A stretch of DNA of 13,689 nucleotides from an uncultured Peptococcaceae bacterium (GTDB lineage: Bacteria; Bacillota; Peptococcia; Peptococcales; Peptococcaceae): NCBI GenBank assembly GCA_902496505.1, contig CABVBB010000016.1, positions 1-13,689 on the forward strand, read 5' to 3'. The notes beneath the pieces were generated by a model. It was not told where the DNA came from. It was given only the letters and a program-made list of their open reading frames with translations, and did not search any database. The translations under genes were made by a program, and so were the position numbers. Shown here piece by piece: positions 1 to 7,917 of this stretch (position 1 is the first letter of the stretch; each line of letters starts with the position of its first letter).

Positions 1-834
1 CCCGATGTCATCGAGACAGTCAAGACGTTTTGTCAGGCGGCTGGTGCACCTGTCGAGCTCATCCCCGCCAAGGACGGTCAAACCGATCAAGCAGCTTTAG
101 CAGAACTTTTGACGGCTGATACGGCTTGCGTTTATCTGCAGCAGCCCAATTATTACGGCTTGATCGAAGATGCAGAAGCTTTTGGTCAGTTGGCGCACGA
201 AAAAGGCGCCAAATTCATCATGGGCTGTAATCCTATCGCATTAGCCGTGCTCAAATCGCCGGCTGCCTGCGGCGCAGATATCGTCGTCGGTGAAGGTCAG
301 CCCCTGGGTCTGCCCTTAGGATTTGGCGGTCCTTACCTGGGTTTCATGGCCTCCACCAGCGCTATGACCCGCAAACTGCCAGGCCGTATCGTCGGTGAGA
401 CTACTGATGTGGACGGCAAGCGGGCTTTTGTACTCACGCTGCAAGCCAGAGAGCAGCATATCCGTCGGGAGAAAGCCTCCAGCAATGTCTGCTCCAACGA
501 AGCCTTGTGCGCGCTGACAGCATCGGTCTATATGACCGTCATGGGGCCGGAGGGCCTGCGTCAGGCGGCTGTGCAGAGCATGTCCAAAGCACATTATCTG
601 GCAGAACAGCTCTCCGTGATCGGCTATCAGCGGGTGTATGAGGGCGAATTCTTCCATGAATTCGTGACCACCACGCCTGTACCGGCGGAGTCGGCTTTAA
701 AAGCCTTGGAGGAGCGTGGGATATTGGGCGGACTGCCCTTAAATGACCATGAGATCCTCTGGTGTGCCACTGAGGACAATACCAAAGCTGAGATCGATGA
801 ACTGGTCGCTATTTTGAAGGAGGTGCGCGCATAA
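1..834 (+). CDS. gcvPA: Glycine dehydrogenase (decarboxylating) subunit 1, P-protein alpha, 5'-truncated by window edge
   Basis: This is the C-terminal 277 residues of the N-terminal-type subunit of split P-protein. With GcvPB it decarboxylates glycine and passes the aminomethyl group to lipoyl-GcvH in the cytosol. The frame is open from base 1, so the true start lies upstream; the family is usually about 440-450 aa, so roughly 60% is present. Recognisable conserved blocks are [11 protein letters not shown], the glycine-rich [29 protein letters not shown] and the segment [20 protein letters not shown]. The C-terminus ([18 protein letters not shown]) also fits the family. The PLP lysine is not expected here; it sits in GcvPB. 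The TAA stop overlaps the gcvPB ATG by one base, and the gcvPB ribosome binding site lies inside this gene, which implies co-transcription and translational coupling. Any glycine riboswitch or gcvT/gcvH would be upstream and unseen. Confidence 0.96.
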   Translation, partial: PDVIETVKTFCQAAGAPVELIPAKDGQTDQAALAELLTADTACVYLQQPNYYGLIEDAEAFGQLAHEKGAKFIMGCNPIALAVLKSPAACGADIVVGEGQPLGLPLGFGGPYLGFMASTSAMTRKLPGRIVGETTDVDGKRAFVLTLQAREQHIRREKASSNVCSNEALCALTASVYMTVMGPEGLRQAAVQSMSKAHYLAEQLSVIGYQRVYEGEFFHEFVTTTPVPAESALKALEERGILGGLPLNDHEILWCATEDNTKAEIDELVAILKEVRA

Positions 835-2267
835 TGGAACTCATATTTGAAAGAAGCCGTGCAGGCCGCGGCTGTGCAGTGCTGCCGCCCTGTGATGTGC
901 CCGTTGTCGAGCTGCCGCAGGAGCTGCGCAGAGAAGAAGCGCTGCATCTGCCGGAAGTAGCAGAGGTCGATCTGAGCCGTCATTATACCGAGCTGGCGCA
1001 CAATACCTTCGGCGTCAACTGCGGATTTTATCCCTTGGGCTCCTGTACTATGAAGTACAATCCCAAGCTGAATGAAGAAATGGCCGCTCTGCCAGGCTTT
1101 ACGGCCATCCATCCCTTGCAGCCAGTGCATACGGTGCAGGGCTGCCTGGAAGTTTTGCAGACGGCGGAGAAATATTTGTGCGAGATCACCGGCATGGATC
1201 ATATGACTTTCCAGCCTGCCGCCGGTGCCCACGGTGAATTCACCGGATTATTGCTGATCAAAGCCTATCATGCGCATCATAATGATACCAAACGGACCAA
1301 GATCATCGTGCCTGATTCGGCGCACGGCACCAATCCTGCCAGCGCAGCGATGGCTGGTTTTGACGTGGTCAATGTCCCGTCTAATGCAGACGGCGGCGTC
1401 GATCTGGAGAAACTGCGGGAAGCTGTGGGCGACGATACCGCTGGGCTCATGCTGACCAACCCCAACACGGTCGGACTTTTCGATAAAAATATCCAGGCCA
1501 TCACTGAGATCATCCACCAGGCGGGCGGCTTAGTCTATTATGACGGCGCCAACCTCAATGCCATCATGGGCACGGCCCGTCCTGGCGATATGGGCTTTGA
1601 CGTGGTGCATCTCAATCTGCATAAGACCTTTTCCACCCCGCATGGCGGCGGCGGTCCAGGCAGCGGCCCTGTAGGGTGCAAAGATTTCCTGGCGCCCTAT
1701 CTGCCGGAACCTTATCAGCTGGCAGCCGACGGCGGCTGGACCTTTGCCCCTGCGAGCGAGCTGAGCATCGGCCGCGTGAAAGGCTTCTATGGTAATTTCT
1801 TGGTCGTAGTGCGGGCGCTGACCTACATCCTGACCTTAGGACGGGAGGGCATCGCGGAGGCATCTCTCAATGCCGTGCTCAATGCCAATTATATGATGAC
1901 CCGGCTCAAACCCTACTATGATATGGCCTATGATGAACGCTGCATGCACGAATTCGTCATGGACTTGGGAAAACTCAAGAAGGAGACCGGCGTATCGGCA
2001 TTGGATATTGCGAAGGGACTTTTGGACAACGGCATCCATCCGCCGACAATGTATTTCCCTCTGATCGTACACGAAGCGCTGATGATCGAGCCCACCGAGA
2101 CCGAATCCAAAGAAACCATGGATCGGGCGATCGAGGTCTTTATCGAGCTGGCGCAGTTGGCCCATACAGATGCGGAGCGTCTGCATCAGGCACCGGTGAC
2201 CACACAGGTACGCCGCTTGGATGAAGTGGGCGCGGCGCGCAATCCCAAGCTGCGTTACCAATTTTAA
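834..2267 (+). CDS. gcvPB: Glycine dehydrogenase (decarboxylating) subunit 2, P-protein beta, PLP-binding
   Basis: This is the full-length 477-aa catalytic partner of GcvPA, carrying the pyridoxal phosphate. The PLP-binding lysine is K264 in [19 protein letters not shown], followed by the glycine-rich loop typical of P-protein. Other family blocks are [20 protein letters not shown] near residues 57-76, [10 protein letters not shown] around 126-135, [16 protein letters not shown], and NPNTVGLFD. The length matches the bacterial GcvPB family (about 480 aa). The start is supported by GAAGGAGGTG at 816-825, eight bases before ATG 834, and by the one-base overlap with the gcvPA stop. lplA begins nine bases after the stop, so the gene sits in the middle of a tight operon. 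No truncation or missing key residue is seen. Confidence 0.98.
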   Translation: MELIFERSRAGRGCAVLPPCDVPVVELPQELRREEALHLPEVAEVDLSRHYTELAHNTFGVNCGFYPLGSCTMKYNPKLNEEMAALPGFTAIHPLQPVHTVQGCLEVLQTAEKYLCEITGMDHMTFQPAAGAHGEFTGLLLIKAYHAHHNDTKRTKIIVPDSAHGTNPASAAMAGFDVVNVPSNADGGVDLEKLREAVGDDTAGLMLTNPNTVGLFDKNIQAITEIIHQAGGLVYYDGANLNAIMGTARPGDMGFDVVHLNLHKTFSTPHGGGGPGSGPVGCKDFLAPYLPEPYQLAADGGWTFAPASELSIGRVKGFYGNFLVVVRALTYILTLGREGIAEASLNAVLNANYMMTRLKPYYDMAYDERCMHEFVMDLGKLKKETGVSALDIAKGLLDNGIHPPTMYFPLIVHEALMIEPTETESKETMDRAIEVFIELAQLAHTDAERLHQAPVTTQVRRLDEVGAARNPKLRYQF

Positions 2268-2276
2268 GGTGAGCTT

Positions 2277-3257
2277 ATGATCACCAAGACCCGTTTTATC
2301 GAGAGCAAACAGGTCGTACCCTACGCCAATCTGGCGTTGGAGAATCATCTGCTGGAATCGGTGGCCGAGGAGACGTGCATTTTGTACCTGTGGCAGAATC
2401 AGCGGACAGTGGTCATCGGCCGCAATCAAAATGCCTGGCGGGAATGCCGGACGACAGAATTGGCCGCAGACGGCGGGTATTTGGCCCGCCGTCTGTCCGG
2501 CGGCGGCGCGGTATTCCATGACTTAGGCAATCTCAATTTCACCTTTTTGCTGCCGACGAAGGACTTCGACGTCAGCCGGCAGCTGGAGGTCATTTTGCAG
2601 GCCATGCGCCATCTGGGCTTGGCCGCAGAAAGATCTGGCCGCAACGATGTGACCATCGAGGGACGGAAATTTTCCGGCAATGCTTTTTATGATTCCCGCG
2701 GCCATTCGTATCACCACGGTACCCTGTTGGTGGATGTGGATATGGACGCGCTGTCCCGCTATCTGCAAGTCGATCCGCAGAAGCTGGCGTCAAAAGGCGT
2801 GGCCTCGGTGCGTTCGCGGGTGGTCAATCTGAAAGACCTCCTGCCGGAACTGACGCTGCCTGAGCTCAAAGGGGCTTTGCTAAAAGCCTTTGGCGAGGTC
2901 TACGGCGCAGCGCCGGAGCCCTATGAGCAGGAGCTTTTGGATCAGACGCGGCTGGCAGAATTAGAAGCGCATTACGCCTCTTGGCAATGGAACTATGGGG
3001 CCAAGATCCCCTTTACCCACAGTCTCAAGCAGCGTTTTGCCTGGGGCGGTGTGGAAATACTGCTGCACGTGGACAAAGGGCAGATCGTGCAGGCGCAGGT
3101 CTATTCCGATGCGCTGGATGCAGAGCTTTTTGCCGCGATGAGTGCGGTGCTCACGGGCGTGCGCTATGACGGAGCGGCCATTGCTCAGGCGCTCACGGCG
3201 CTCTCTGACGCAGCGGCTGTGACCGAACTGGCGCGCTATGTGACGGAGAATATTTAG
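2277..3257 (+). CDS. lplA: Lipoate-protein ligase A
   Basis: The enzyme activates free lipoate with ATP to lipoyl-AMP and transfers the lipoyl group to a lysine of lipoyl-accepting proteins such as GcvH. At 326 aa it is full length for the two-domain form. The catalytic domain shows RRLSGGGAVFHDLGN (residues 71-85, lipoyl/AMP site), GRNDVTIEGRKFSGNAF with K131 aligning to the E. coli LplA active-site lysine K133, HHGTLLVDVDMDAL, and KGVASVRSRVVNL. The C-terminal accessory domain follows (FAWGGVEILLHVDKGQ). The ATG start has a short AAGGTGAG site overlapping the gcvPB stop. Placement directly behind gcvPA-gcvPB argues that GcvH is a main substrate, and that the cell scavenges lipoate (inference; lipA/lipB are not visible here). 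An intrinsic terminator follows immediately. Confidence 0.96.
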   Translation: MITKTRFIESKQVVPYANLALENHLLESVAEETCILYLWQNQRTVVIGRNQNAWRECRTTELAADGGYLARRLSGGGAVFHDLGNLNFTFLLPTKDFDVSRQLEVILQAMRHLGLAAERSGRNDVTIEGRKFSGNAFYDSRGHSYHHGTLLVDVDMDALSRYLQVDPQKLASKGVASVRSRVVNLKDLLPELTLPELKGALLKAFGEVYGAAPEPYEQELLDQTRLAELEAHYASWQWNYGAKIPFTHSLKQRFAWGGVEILLHVDKGQIVQAQVYSDALDAELFAAMSAVLTGVRYDGAAIAQALTALSDAAAVTELARYVTENI

Positions 3258-3265
3258 TGGATACC

Positions 3266-3302
3266 AAGGGACTGGCTGCTTAGTTGAAGCCAGTCCTTTT
3301 TT
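3266..3302 (+). terminator. Intrinsic terminator between lplA and lpdA
   Basis: GGACTGGCT (3269-3277) pairs perfectly with AGCCAGTCC (3288-3296) around a 10-base loop. A-U/G-U pairs extend the stem outward, and a run of six T (3297-3302) follows. It begins eight bases after the lplA stop and ends 15 bases before the lpdA ORF, so it should end most gcvPA-gcvPB-lplA transcripts. Confidence 0.85.
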
Positions 3303-3323
3303 AGAAAAAGAGGAGCGATGGAT

Positions 3324-4715
3324 ATGAATTATGATCTGATAGTGATCGGTGCAGGCCCCGGCGGTTATGTAGCAGCCATTCGGGCGGCACAGCTGGGGAT
3401 GAAAGTCGCCGTGGTGGAGGAGCGCGAGGTCGGCGGTACCTGCCTGAACCGCGGCTGTATCCCGACAAAGACGCTTTTGCACACGGCCAAACTTTTGCAG
3501 GAATGCCGTCATTTTGCTGAAGTGGGTCTCACAGCGGGCGAGGTGTCGGTGGATATGCCTGCCCTCATCGCGCGCAAAGAGGCGGCCAGCGCTCAGCTGC
3601 GCGGCGGTATCGAGCAGCTTTTTAAGGGCAACAAGATCACCTTGGTGAATGGCCGGGCAGTCCTTTGCGGTGAGCATCAGGTCCAAGTCAGCGGCGGAGA
3701 GGTGCTGGAAGGGGAGCATATCCTCATTGCGGCTGGTTCTGTACCGGCCAAGCCGCCTATTCCCGGCAGCGATCTGCCTGGCGTATTGGACAGCGACGCA
3801 CTGCTGGCGGCGGATACACTGTACAAACGGCTGGTGATCATCGGCGGCGGTGTCATCGGCGTGGAATTTGCCACGGTGTTTGCTTCATTAGGCTGCCAGG
3901 TGACGGTGATCGAGGCGCTGGATCGAGTGCTGGCCAACATGGACAAGGAGATCAGCCAAAATCTCTCCATGCTGCTCAAAAAAGACGGCGTGGCTATTCA
4001 TACGGCCGCTCGGGTAGAGGCCATCACTCAGGCGGATGCGGGCCTTACCGTGCAGTTCGTGCAGAAGGAACAGCCGCAGACTGTTGAGGCTGATGCCGTG
4101 CTCATCGCCGTGGGCCGCAGTGCCAATACCAGCGGATTATTGGCCGATGGTTTCAGCCTGCCGATGGAGCGGGGCAAATTCTTGGTCAACGAGCATTATC
4201 AGACGGCCTGCCCCAGCATCTATGCTATCGGCGACTGCATCCCCGGCATTCAGCTGGCGCATATGGCTTCGGCCCAAGGGGTGTACGCCGCGGAGCATAT
4301 GAACGGCCACACTTGTCCGCTGGATCTGTCGCTGGTGCCCAGCTGTGTGTACACCGATCCTGAGATCGCCTGTGTCGGCCTGACAGCCGATGAGGCCAAA
4401 GCTGCTGGCCGGGAAGTGGTGACGGGCAAATACGTCATGACCGGCAACGGCAAGTCCATCATTGAGCTGGAAAAGCGCGGCTTCATCAAGCTGGTCTTCG
4501 ACAAGGACAGCCTGGCGCTCTTAGGCGCGCAGCTGATGTGCGCCCGCGCTACCGATATGATCGGCGAATTCACCACTGCGATTGCCAACGGTCTTACCGC
4601 TGCTCAGCTGGCAGCGTCGATCCGCGCCCATCCCACCTTTGGCGAAGGCATCGGTGAAGCGGTAGAGGAAGTCGTCAACGGCTGTTCCATTCACACTATG
4701 CCCAAGCGCCGCTGA
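3324..4715 (+). CDS. lpdA: Dihydrolipoyl dehydrogenase (L-protein / E3)
   Basis: This flavoprotein disulfide reductase reoxidises dihydrolipoyl-GcvH (or 2-oxoacid dehydrogenase E2) with NAD+. It has about 463 aa in the family order: FAD-binding GAGPGGYVAAIRAAQLG at the N-terminus, redox-active disulfide in GGTCLNRGCIPTKTLL (C40 and C45 from this start), NAD-binding GGGVIGVEFATVFASLG, second FAD motif SIYAIGDCIPGIQLAHMA, and the catalytic His-Glu pair in RAHPTFGEGIGEA (H436, E441). No N-terminal lipoyl domain is fused. Two in-frame ATGs exist, at 3318 and 3324. The ribosome binding site AGAGGAG (3309-3315) leaves only two bases before the first and eight before the second, so I prefer 3324 (MNYDLIVIGAG). 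Context points to the glycine cleavage complex, although a terminator separates it from lplA and no room for a promoter remains between that terminator and the start. Confidence 0.96.
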   Translation: MNYDLIVIGAGPGGYVAAIRAAQLGMKVAVVEEREVGGTCLNRGCIPTKTLLHTAKLLQECRHFAEVGLTAGEVSVDMPALIARKEAASAQLRGGIEQLFKGNKITLVNGRAVLCGEHQVQVSGGEVLEGEHILIAAGSVPAKPPIPGSDLPGVLDSDALLAADTLYKRLVIIGGGVIGVEFATVFASLGCQVTVIEALDRVLANMDKEISQNLSMLLKKDGVAIHTAARVEAITQADAGLTVQFVQKEQPQTVEADAVLIAVGRSANTSGLLADGFSLPMERGKFLVNEHYQTACPSIYAIGDCIPGIQLAHMASAQGVYAAEHMNGHTCPLDLSLVPSCVYTDPEIACVGLTADEAKAAGREVVTGKYVMTGNGKSIIELEKRGFIKLVFDKDSLALLGAQLMCARATDMIGEFTTAIANGLTAAQLAASIRAHPTFGEGIGEAVEEVVNGCSIHTMPKRR

Positions 4716-4735
4716 GAATCAATGGAACAAATCAT

Positions 4736-4776
4736 AAAAAAGCCTGCCCGAGCAATTTTGCTCAGGCAGGCTTTTT
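4736..4776. terminator. Bidirectional intrinsic terminator between lpdA and the convergent secreted-protein gene
   Basis: A 15-bp stem, AGCCTGCCCGAGCAA (4741-4755) against TTGCTCAGGCAGGCT (4758-4772), has one C.A mismatch and a very tight loop. It is flanked by an A-run on the left and a T-run (4772-4776) on the right. It lies between the convergent stops at 4715 and 4790, so it can serve both strands. Confidence 0.88.
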
Positions 4777-4789
4777 AGCGTGCGGGTCG

Positions 4790-6388
4790 TTATTGACCGA
4801 GGTCGACGAGATAACCGTGGTTGTTCTCGCAGAGGAGGTAGGCTAGGCGGCCCTGATCGATAGAGGGGCTGGTGATCGCGTCACTGGTCTTGTAAACGAT
4901 GCGGCCTGCTTCATCCAGCACCATGGCGCGGTAAGCAGTATCGGCGCTGTCTTGGAAGCGGCAGACGAGATAGTTTTCCTGCGCCATTAAGGAATAGACA
5001 GCGCTGTCGCTATTGATGGGCTGAGTACTGCCCAAGCGGTAGAGATGGCAGCTTATCGACTCTCCCTCAGCCGTATCGGCCAAGGCTATATAAAGCTGCT
5101 CGCCTACTAAAGCCAGCTGAGTGCCCTCGTAAGGAGTGAGTATCGTGTCGGCGGCGGGTGCGATGCCGGTGAGCACCTTGACAGAGGTGCCGCCCTTGAT
5201 AGGCAGCTGATAGACGTCGTTGCCGTTGGAGAAATAGATCATCTGGTTGGCGACGACGAACTGCCGTGCTTCGCGGTCGCTGAGGACAGTGAGCTCGCTG
5301 GTATCCAGATCGATGCGGCAGATGCGGTTGGGCTGCCCGTCAAGAGAAGCCAGTAGATACAGATCGTGGCCGTCGATATGGAAGCTGTTGCTGGGATAAT
5401 AGCCGTTAGAAATGGTGAATAAGCCATAGCAGCCGGTGGGCAGATCCAGGCTGCGCCAGTCTTCGCCGGGGAAGCAGACCTCTACGGTGTTGTTGAAGAT
5501 GGCGGGGCCTTGGAACATGGTGATCTTGATGCCGTCAGCGGTATCAAGATCAGCGCTGTAAGCGTAGTGATTGAGCTGGGTGGTGCTGTCGTCCGCATTG
5601 AGCCGCAGATGGTAACTAGTGCCCATCACGGCGCCGCCGATATGGTAGGTGATCTCTAGTCCTTGGGCGGTCTTGTTTATGCCGCCTAAAGCATGGCCAG
5701 CCATGACGCCTTCTGGAAATTCAAATACGGCTTTTTCTGCACCGCTGGCTAAGTCGTGACGCCAGAGGATGCCGTCTGAGCCGCGGTAATAGCAGGTATC
5801 ATCCGCCAGGGCCAGAGAGGCATAGGGCCATTCCTGGTCAAAGGGGTCTTTGAGCGCTAAGGGCTGCGGGTGAGGATTGCTGGACGTGATGGACAGGCCG
5901 TTTTGGTCATCATACGTATAATCCCAGCCGAAAATATCCACTGCGTAATGCCAGGTCAGCGGAAAATACGTCACGCCGCGAAAGGTCAAAAGTGGATAGC
6001 GTTCGCTGCCATTATCGATGCGTTGGCCGGCGACGGTGACGGCAAAATCAGGTAGTGTCGCTTGATAACGGCGGCCATTGCGCGCGTTTTGGGCATAATC
6101 ATGGTAAGCGGCAGAGACGCCTGATTGCTGGATCACAAGCCCGCTTTCTTCGGACCAGTCGGTCTCCACGCCTAAGTAACGGCAGTCGTGATAAGTCATG
6201 GGAAAATAGGTGATGCCGTCATAGACCAAAAGCGGATAGGCGCGATGCGTATTGTCCACAGCTGTGCCGTTAAAATGCACAGGAAAATCCGGCAGCGTCA
6301 CCGAGACATTAGGACTGGCCGCCCAGGCGGCGGCAGGCGCGGTCAAAAGGAATATGAGGATCAAAAAGCCATAAAAACGTTTTTTCAT
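4790..6388 (-). CDS. Secreted protein with tandem copper-amine-oxidase-like N-terminal repeats and a DUF5050-like propeller region
   Basis: This is a 532-aa exported protein of unknown function. Residues 1-23 form a signal peptide: KKR, a hydrophobic core, then AAAWA with probable cleavage before or after A24. Two tandem copies of a domain of about 60 aa follow at an 80-residue offset. TLPDF is at 31-35 and 111-115, YPLL at 51-54 and 131-134, TYFPMT at 60-65 and TYFPLT at 140-145, and each copy ends in a Trp/Gly-Leu-x-Ile strand. This resembles the copper amine oxidase N-terminal (stalk) domain of many Firmicutes wall proteins. The remainder carries short beta-rich repeats such as YYRGSDGILWRHDLASG, RICRIDLDT and YFSNGNDVYQLPIKGG, as in DUF5050-type propellers. 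The open frame extends upstream to 6439, but ATG 6388 is chosen because AAGGAGGG (6396-6403) sits seven bases before it and the signal peptide starts there. Substrate and partner are unknown. Confidence 0.85.
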   Translation of the reverse strand: MKKRFYGFLILIFLLTAPAAAWAASPNVSVTLPDFPVHFNGTAVDNTHRAYPLLVYDGITYFPMTYHDCRYLGVETDWSEESGLVIQQSGVSAAYHDYAQNARNGRRYQATLPDFAVTVAGQRIDNGSERYPLLTFRGVTYFPLTWHYAVDIFGWDYTYDDQNGLSITSSNPHPQPLALKDPFDQEWPYASLALADDTCYYRGSDGILWRHDLASGAEKAVFEFPEGVMAGHALGGINKTAQGLEITYHIGGAVMGTSYHLRLNADDSTTQLNHYAYSADLDTADGIKITMFQGPAIFNNTVEVCFPGEDWRSLDLPTGCYGLFTISNGYYPSNSFHIDGHDLYLLASLDGQPNRICRIDLDTSELTVLSDREARQFVVANQMIYFSNGNDVYQLPIKGGTSVKVLTGIAPAADTILTPYEGTQLALVGEQLYIALADTAEGESISCHLYRLGSTQPINSDSAVYSLMAQENYLVCRFQDSADTAYRAMVLDEAGRIVYKTSDAITSPSIDQGRLAYLLCENNHGYLVDLGQ

Positions 6389-6404
6389 GAGAAGTCCCTC
6401 CTTA

Positions 6405-6413
6405 TGGTATAAT
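6405..6413 (+). promoter_or_regulatory. Extended -10 element for the 6463 small gene
   Basis: TGGTATAAT is a perfect extended -10 about 50 bases before the ATG at 6463. No good -35 is visible upstream (TTCATG at an 18-base spacing is the best), so recognition would rest on the TGN extension. It overlaps the translation initiation region of the divergent gene. Confidence 0.4.
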
Positions 6414-6439
6414 AATAACATAATCGCCATTAAAAACAA
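6412..6439 (-). promoter_or_regulatory. Possible promoter for the secreted-protein gene
   Basis: Read on the - strand, TTGTTT (6434-6439) is followed after 16 bases by TATTAT (6412-6417). This would give a short leader with AAGGAGGG at its 5' end. Match quality is moderate, and it overlaps the proposed + strand promoter. Confidence 0.3.
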
Positions 6440-6462
6440 GAGATATGGGGAAGGAGCGCAAC

Positions 6463-6771
6463 ATGCCTACATTAGAAAGCCAGTTTGCCAATGAATTGAT
6501 CAAGCAGTGTGAGAAAGCCCAGGAGGTGTGCCCGGCTTATCGGCCGACGCGTTTTTTGCAGAATATCCAGCGTTTCGGTGCGCTGAAGGCAGTGAAGGAG
6601 CTTCTGCGCCGCGGCCAGCCCTCTGACGGATTTGCGGTCTTGGCAGATGCCAAGCGTTTGGATCTGTCTATGGAAGCGCTGGTCATCAAGGGACGCTACG
6701 GCGAACTTTTTACCGATGCGGAGGTCAACGCCTGCTTCCAGCTGCTTTGTGACCAGGGGTATTTTGGCTGA
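6463..6771 (+). CDS. Small conserved protein of unknown function (102 aa)
   Basis: This is a 102-aa soluble, mostly helical protein with no signal peptide. The pattern of an aromatic/proline YRPTRFLQ segment, then GALKAVKELLRRGQPSDGF, then L-x-x-AKRLDLSMEALV, and an ending of LFTDAEVNACFQLLCDQGY resembles a small uncharacterised family I recall from many bacteria. In it, a pattern like GG-x-x-TAKRLL ... GRLDLTVEA ... LFT precedes a terminal GY. I know of no established function. The frame is open from ATG 6445, but AAGGAG at 6451-6456 lies six bases before ATG 6463, which favours the shorter form. It is divergent from the secreted protein gene and followed by a separately promoted oxidoreductase. 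Confidence 0.75.
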   Translation: MPTLESQFANELIKQCEKAQEVCPAYRPTRFLQNIQRFGALKAVKELLRRGQPSDGFAVLADAKRLDLSMEALVIKGRYGELFTDAEVNACFQLLCDQGYFG

Positions 6772-6809
6772 TCGAGACAGCTTGTGTACTCTTTAGGTCA
6801 CAATAAAGC

Positions 6810-6838
6810 TTGCCAGAGCGGACAAAATGGCTTATGCT
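6810..6838 (+). promoter_or_regulatory. Sigma-70-like promoter of the flavodoxin-fold oxidoreductase
   Basis: TTGCCA (6810-6815), a 17-base spacer and TATGCT (6833-6838) precede the start codon at 6876 by about 37 bases. That gives a leader of about 30 nt that includes the GGGAGGT ribosome binding site. Confidence 0.5.
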
Positions 6839-6875
6839 AGTAGAAAAGCCAAAACGCGTATGGGAGGTTATGACG

Positions 6876-7529
6876 ATGAAAGTCGTTGCAGTGAATGGAA
6901 GTCCGCGAAGAGATTGGAATACCGCTAAAATTTTGGAAACAGCTCTGGAAGAAGCACAGGTGCAGGGCGCGCAGGTGGAGCTCATGCATCTTTATGATCT
7001 GCGTTTTACCGGCTGCCGCAGCTGTTTTGCCTGCAAAAGGGCCAAAAAACGTTTAGCCCATTGTGCCCTGCATGATGATCTGGAGCCGGTCTTAAAGAAA
7101 TTATTAGCAGCGGACGTGATCCTTTTGGGAACGCCGATCTATTTTGGGGATGTCAGTGCCCAGATGCGCGCACTCTTAGAGCGGCTGTGGTTTCCCAGCC
7201 TCAACTATGACAAGGAACGGACCGTCAACTATCCCCGCGATACGGTCTGCGGCCTGGTCTTCACGATGAATGTGGATAAGCCGGCGCTTTATGATGGTCT
7301 CTATCAGCAGCTTTCCGGCAATATGGAGCGGCTGGTGGGTCCTACACAGGTGCTCACGGTAGGAGACACGCTGCAATTTGCTGATTACAGCAAATACATC
7401 AGCAGCATGTTTGATGCTGAGCACAAGCGCCGTCAGCATGAGGAAGGCTTTCCAGCAGATCAGCAGCGCGCCAAAGATTGGGTCAGCCGTTTGATCGATC
7501 AGGCAGAAACGCTGAAGAAGAAAAATTAG
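6876..7529 (+). CDS. NADPH-dependent FMN reductase / flavodoxin-fold oxidoreductase with clustered cysteines
   Basis: This 217-aa cytosolic flavoprotein belongs to the NADPH-dependent FMN reductase (WrbA/iron-sulfur flavoprotein-like) superfamily. The N-terminus MKVVAVNGSPRRDWNTAKIL is the beta-strand plus FMN phosphate-binding loop. GTPIYFGDVSAQMRALLER (from residue 85) is the second flavin-contact segment. Between them lies a cysteine cluster, C47-x2-C50-x2-C53-x9-C63, followed by DD. This resembles the compact cysteine motif of iron-sulfur flavoproteins, with a longer final gap. Whether a cluster binds cannot be told from sequence. The physiological electron acceptor is unknown. The start at ATG 6876 is preferred over the in-frame ATG at 6870 because GGGAGGT (6862-6868) is seven bases from the former and nearly touches the latter. 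It appears monocistronic, with its own promoter and terminator. Confidence 0.88.
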   Translation: MKVVAVNGSPRRDWNTAKILETALEEAQVQGAQVELMHLYDLRFTGCRSCFACKRAKKRLAHCALHDDLEPVLKKLLAADVILLGTPIYFGDVSAQMRALLERLWFPSLNYDKERTVNYPRDTVCGLVFTMNVDKPALYDGLYQQLSGNMERLVGPTQVLTVGDTLQFADYSKYISSMFDAEHKRRQHEEGFPADQQRAKDWVSRLIDQAETLKKKN

Positions 7530-7540
7530 ATCGATGCAGC

Positions 7541-7581
7541 AAAAAGGCACTGAGATCAGATTCTGATCGCAGTGCCTTTTT
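7541..7581. terminator. Intrinsic terminator after the FMN reductase gene
   Basis: AAAAAGGCACTG (7541-7552) pairs with CAGTGCCTTTTT (7570-7581), and inside it GATCAG pairs with CTGATC around a three-base loop. There is one A.G mismatch. The stem starts 12 bases after the stop codon. The A-run and T-run on the two sides allow function in both directions. Confidence 0.88.
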
Positions 7582-7584
7582 GGC

Positions 7585-7917
7585 GTGTCTGGCGGAGGAG
7601 GGGGCAAAAGCAGTTCCTGTGGGGAAGTCAGCCCATATTACCAGCGGCGGTGAAGCAAAAAGCCGCCGGAGCTTGGGAAAAAGTGATCTATTCGCGGGGC
7701 GAAATGCAGAGTGCGCGTGTGAGAGCTTGTGTGATGGTCAGAGCAAAAGAGCGGCAAGGAAGTCGAGTGATGGGGGAAACGCCTATTGCCGGGCGATCCA
7801 GTATCAGCGTCCTATGCGCGTCGGTTTTATAAAAAATATGCAGCCTTATAGTTCATCTGCATCTGAACCGGCCGTCTCCGCCAGCGGTCTGCTTCTGCCC
7901 CCTCCTCCGCCGGAAGC
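7585..7917. repeat. Long terminal inverted repeat framing a non-coding segment of about 330 bp
   Basis: GGCGGAGGAGGGGGCAAAAGCAG-type sequence at 7591-7613 is the reverse complement of 7889-7911 with one mismatch in 23 positions. Pairing can continue outward through 7585/7917 with wobbles and one mismatch. The arms are separated by 275 bases that contain further hairpins. No clear target-site duplication was found at either edge. The arrangement fits either a MITE-like element or the closing helix of a multi-branched RNA. Confidence 0.65.
7830..7862 (-). terminator. Possible weak terminator of the XRE/unknown-gene unit
   Basis: On the - strand, ATGCAG (7857-7862) pairs with CTGCAT (7838-7843), followed by a run of six T (7831-7836 complement). 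The stem is only 6 bp with a 13-base loop, about 60 bases after the stop at 7923. Transcripts ending here would include the right inverted-repeat arm in their 3' UTR. Confidence 0.35.

Noticed and set aside
627..3719. Long antisense open frames opposite gcvPA, gcvPB, lplA and lpdA
   Set aside because: They lie wholly opposite clear conserved enzymes, lack Shine-Dalgarno sites and show no family motifs; they arise from the GC-rich codon pattern.
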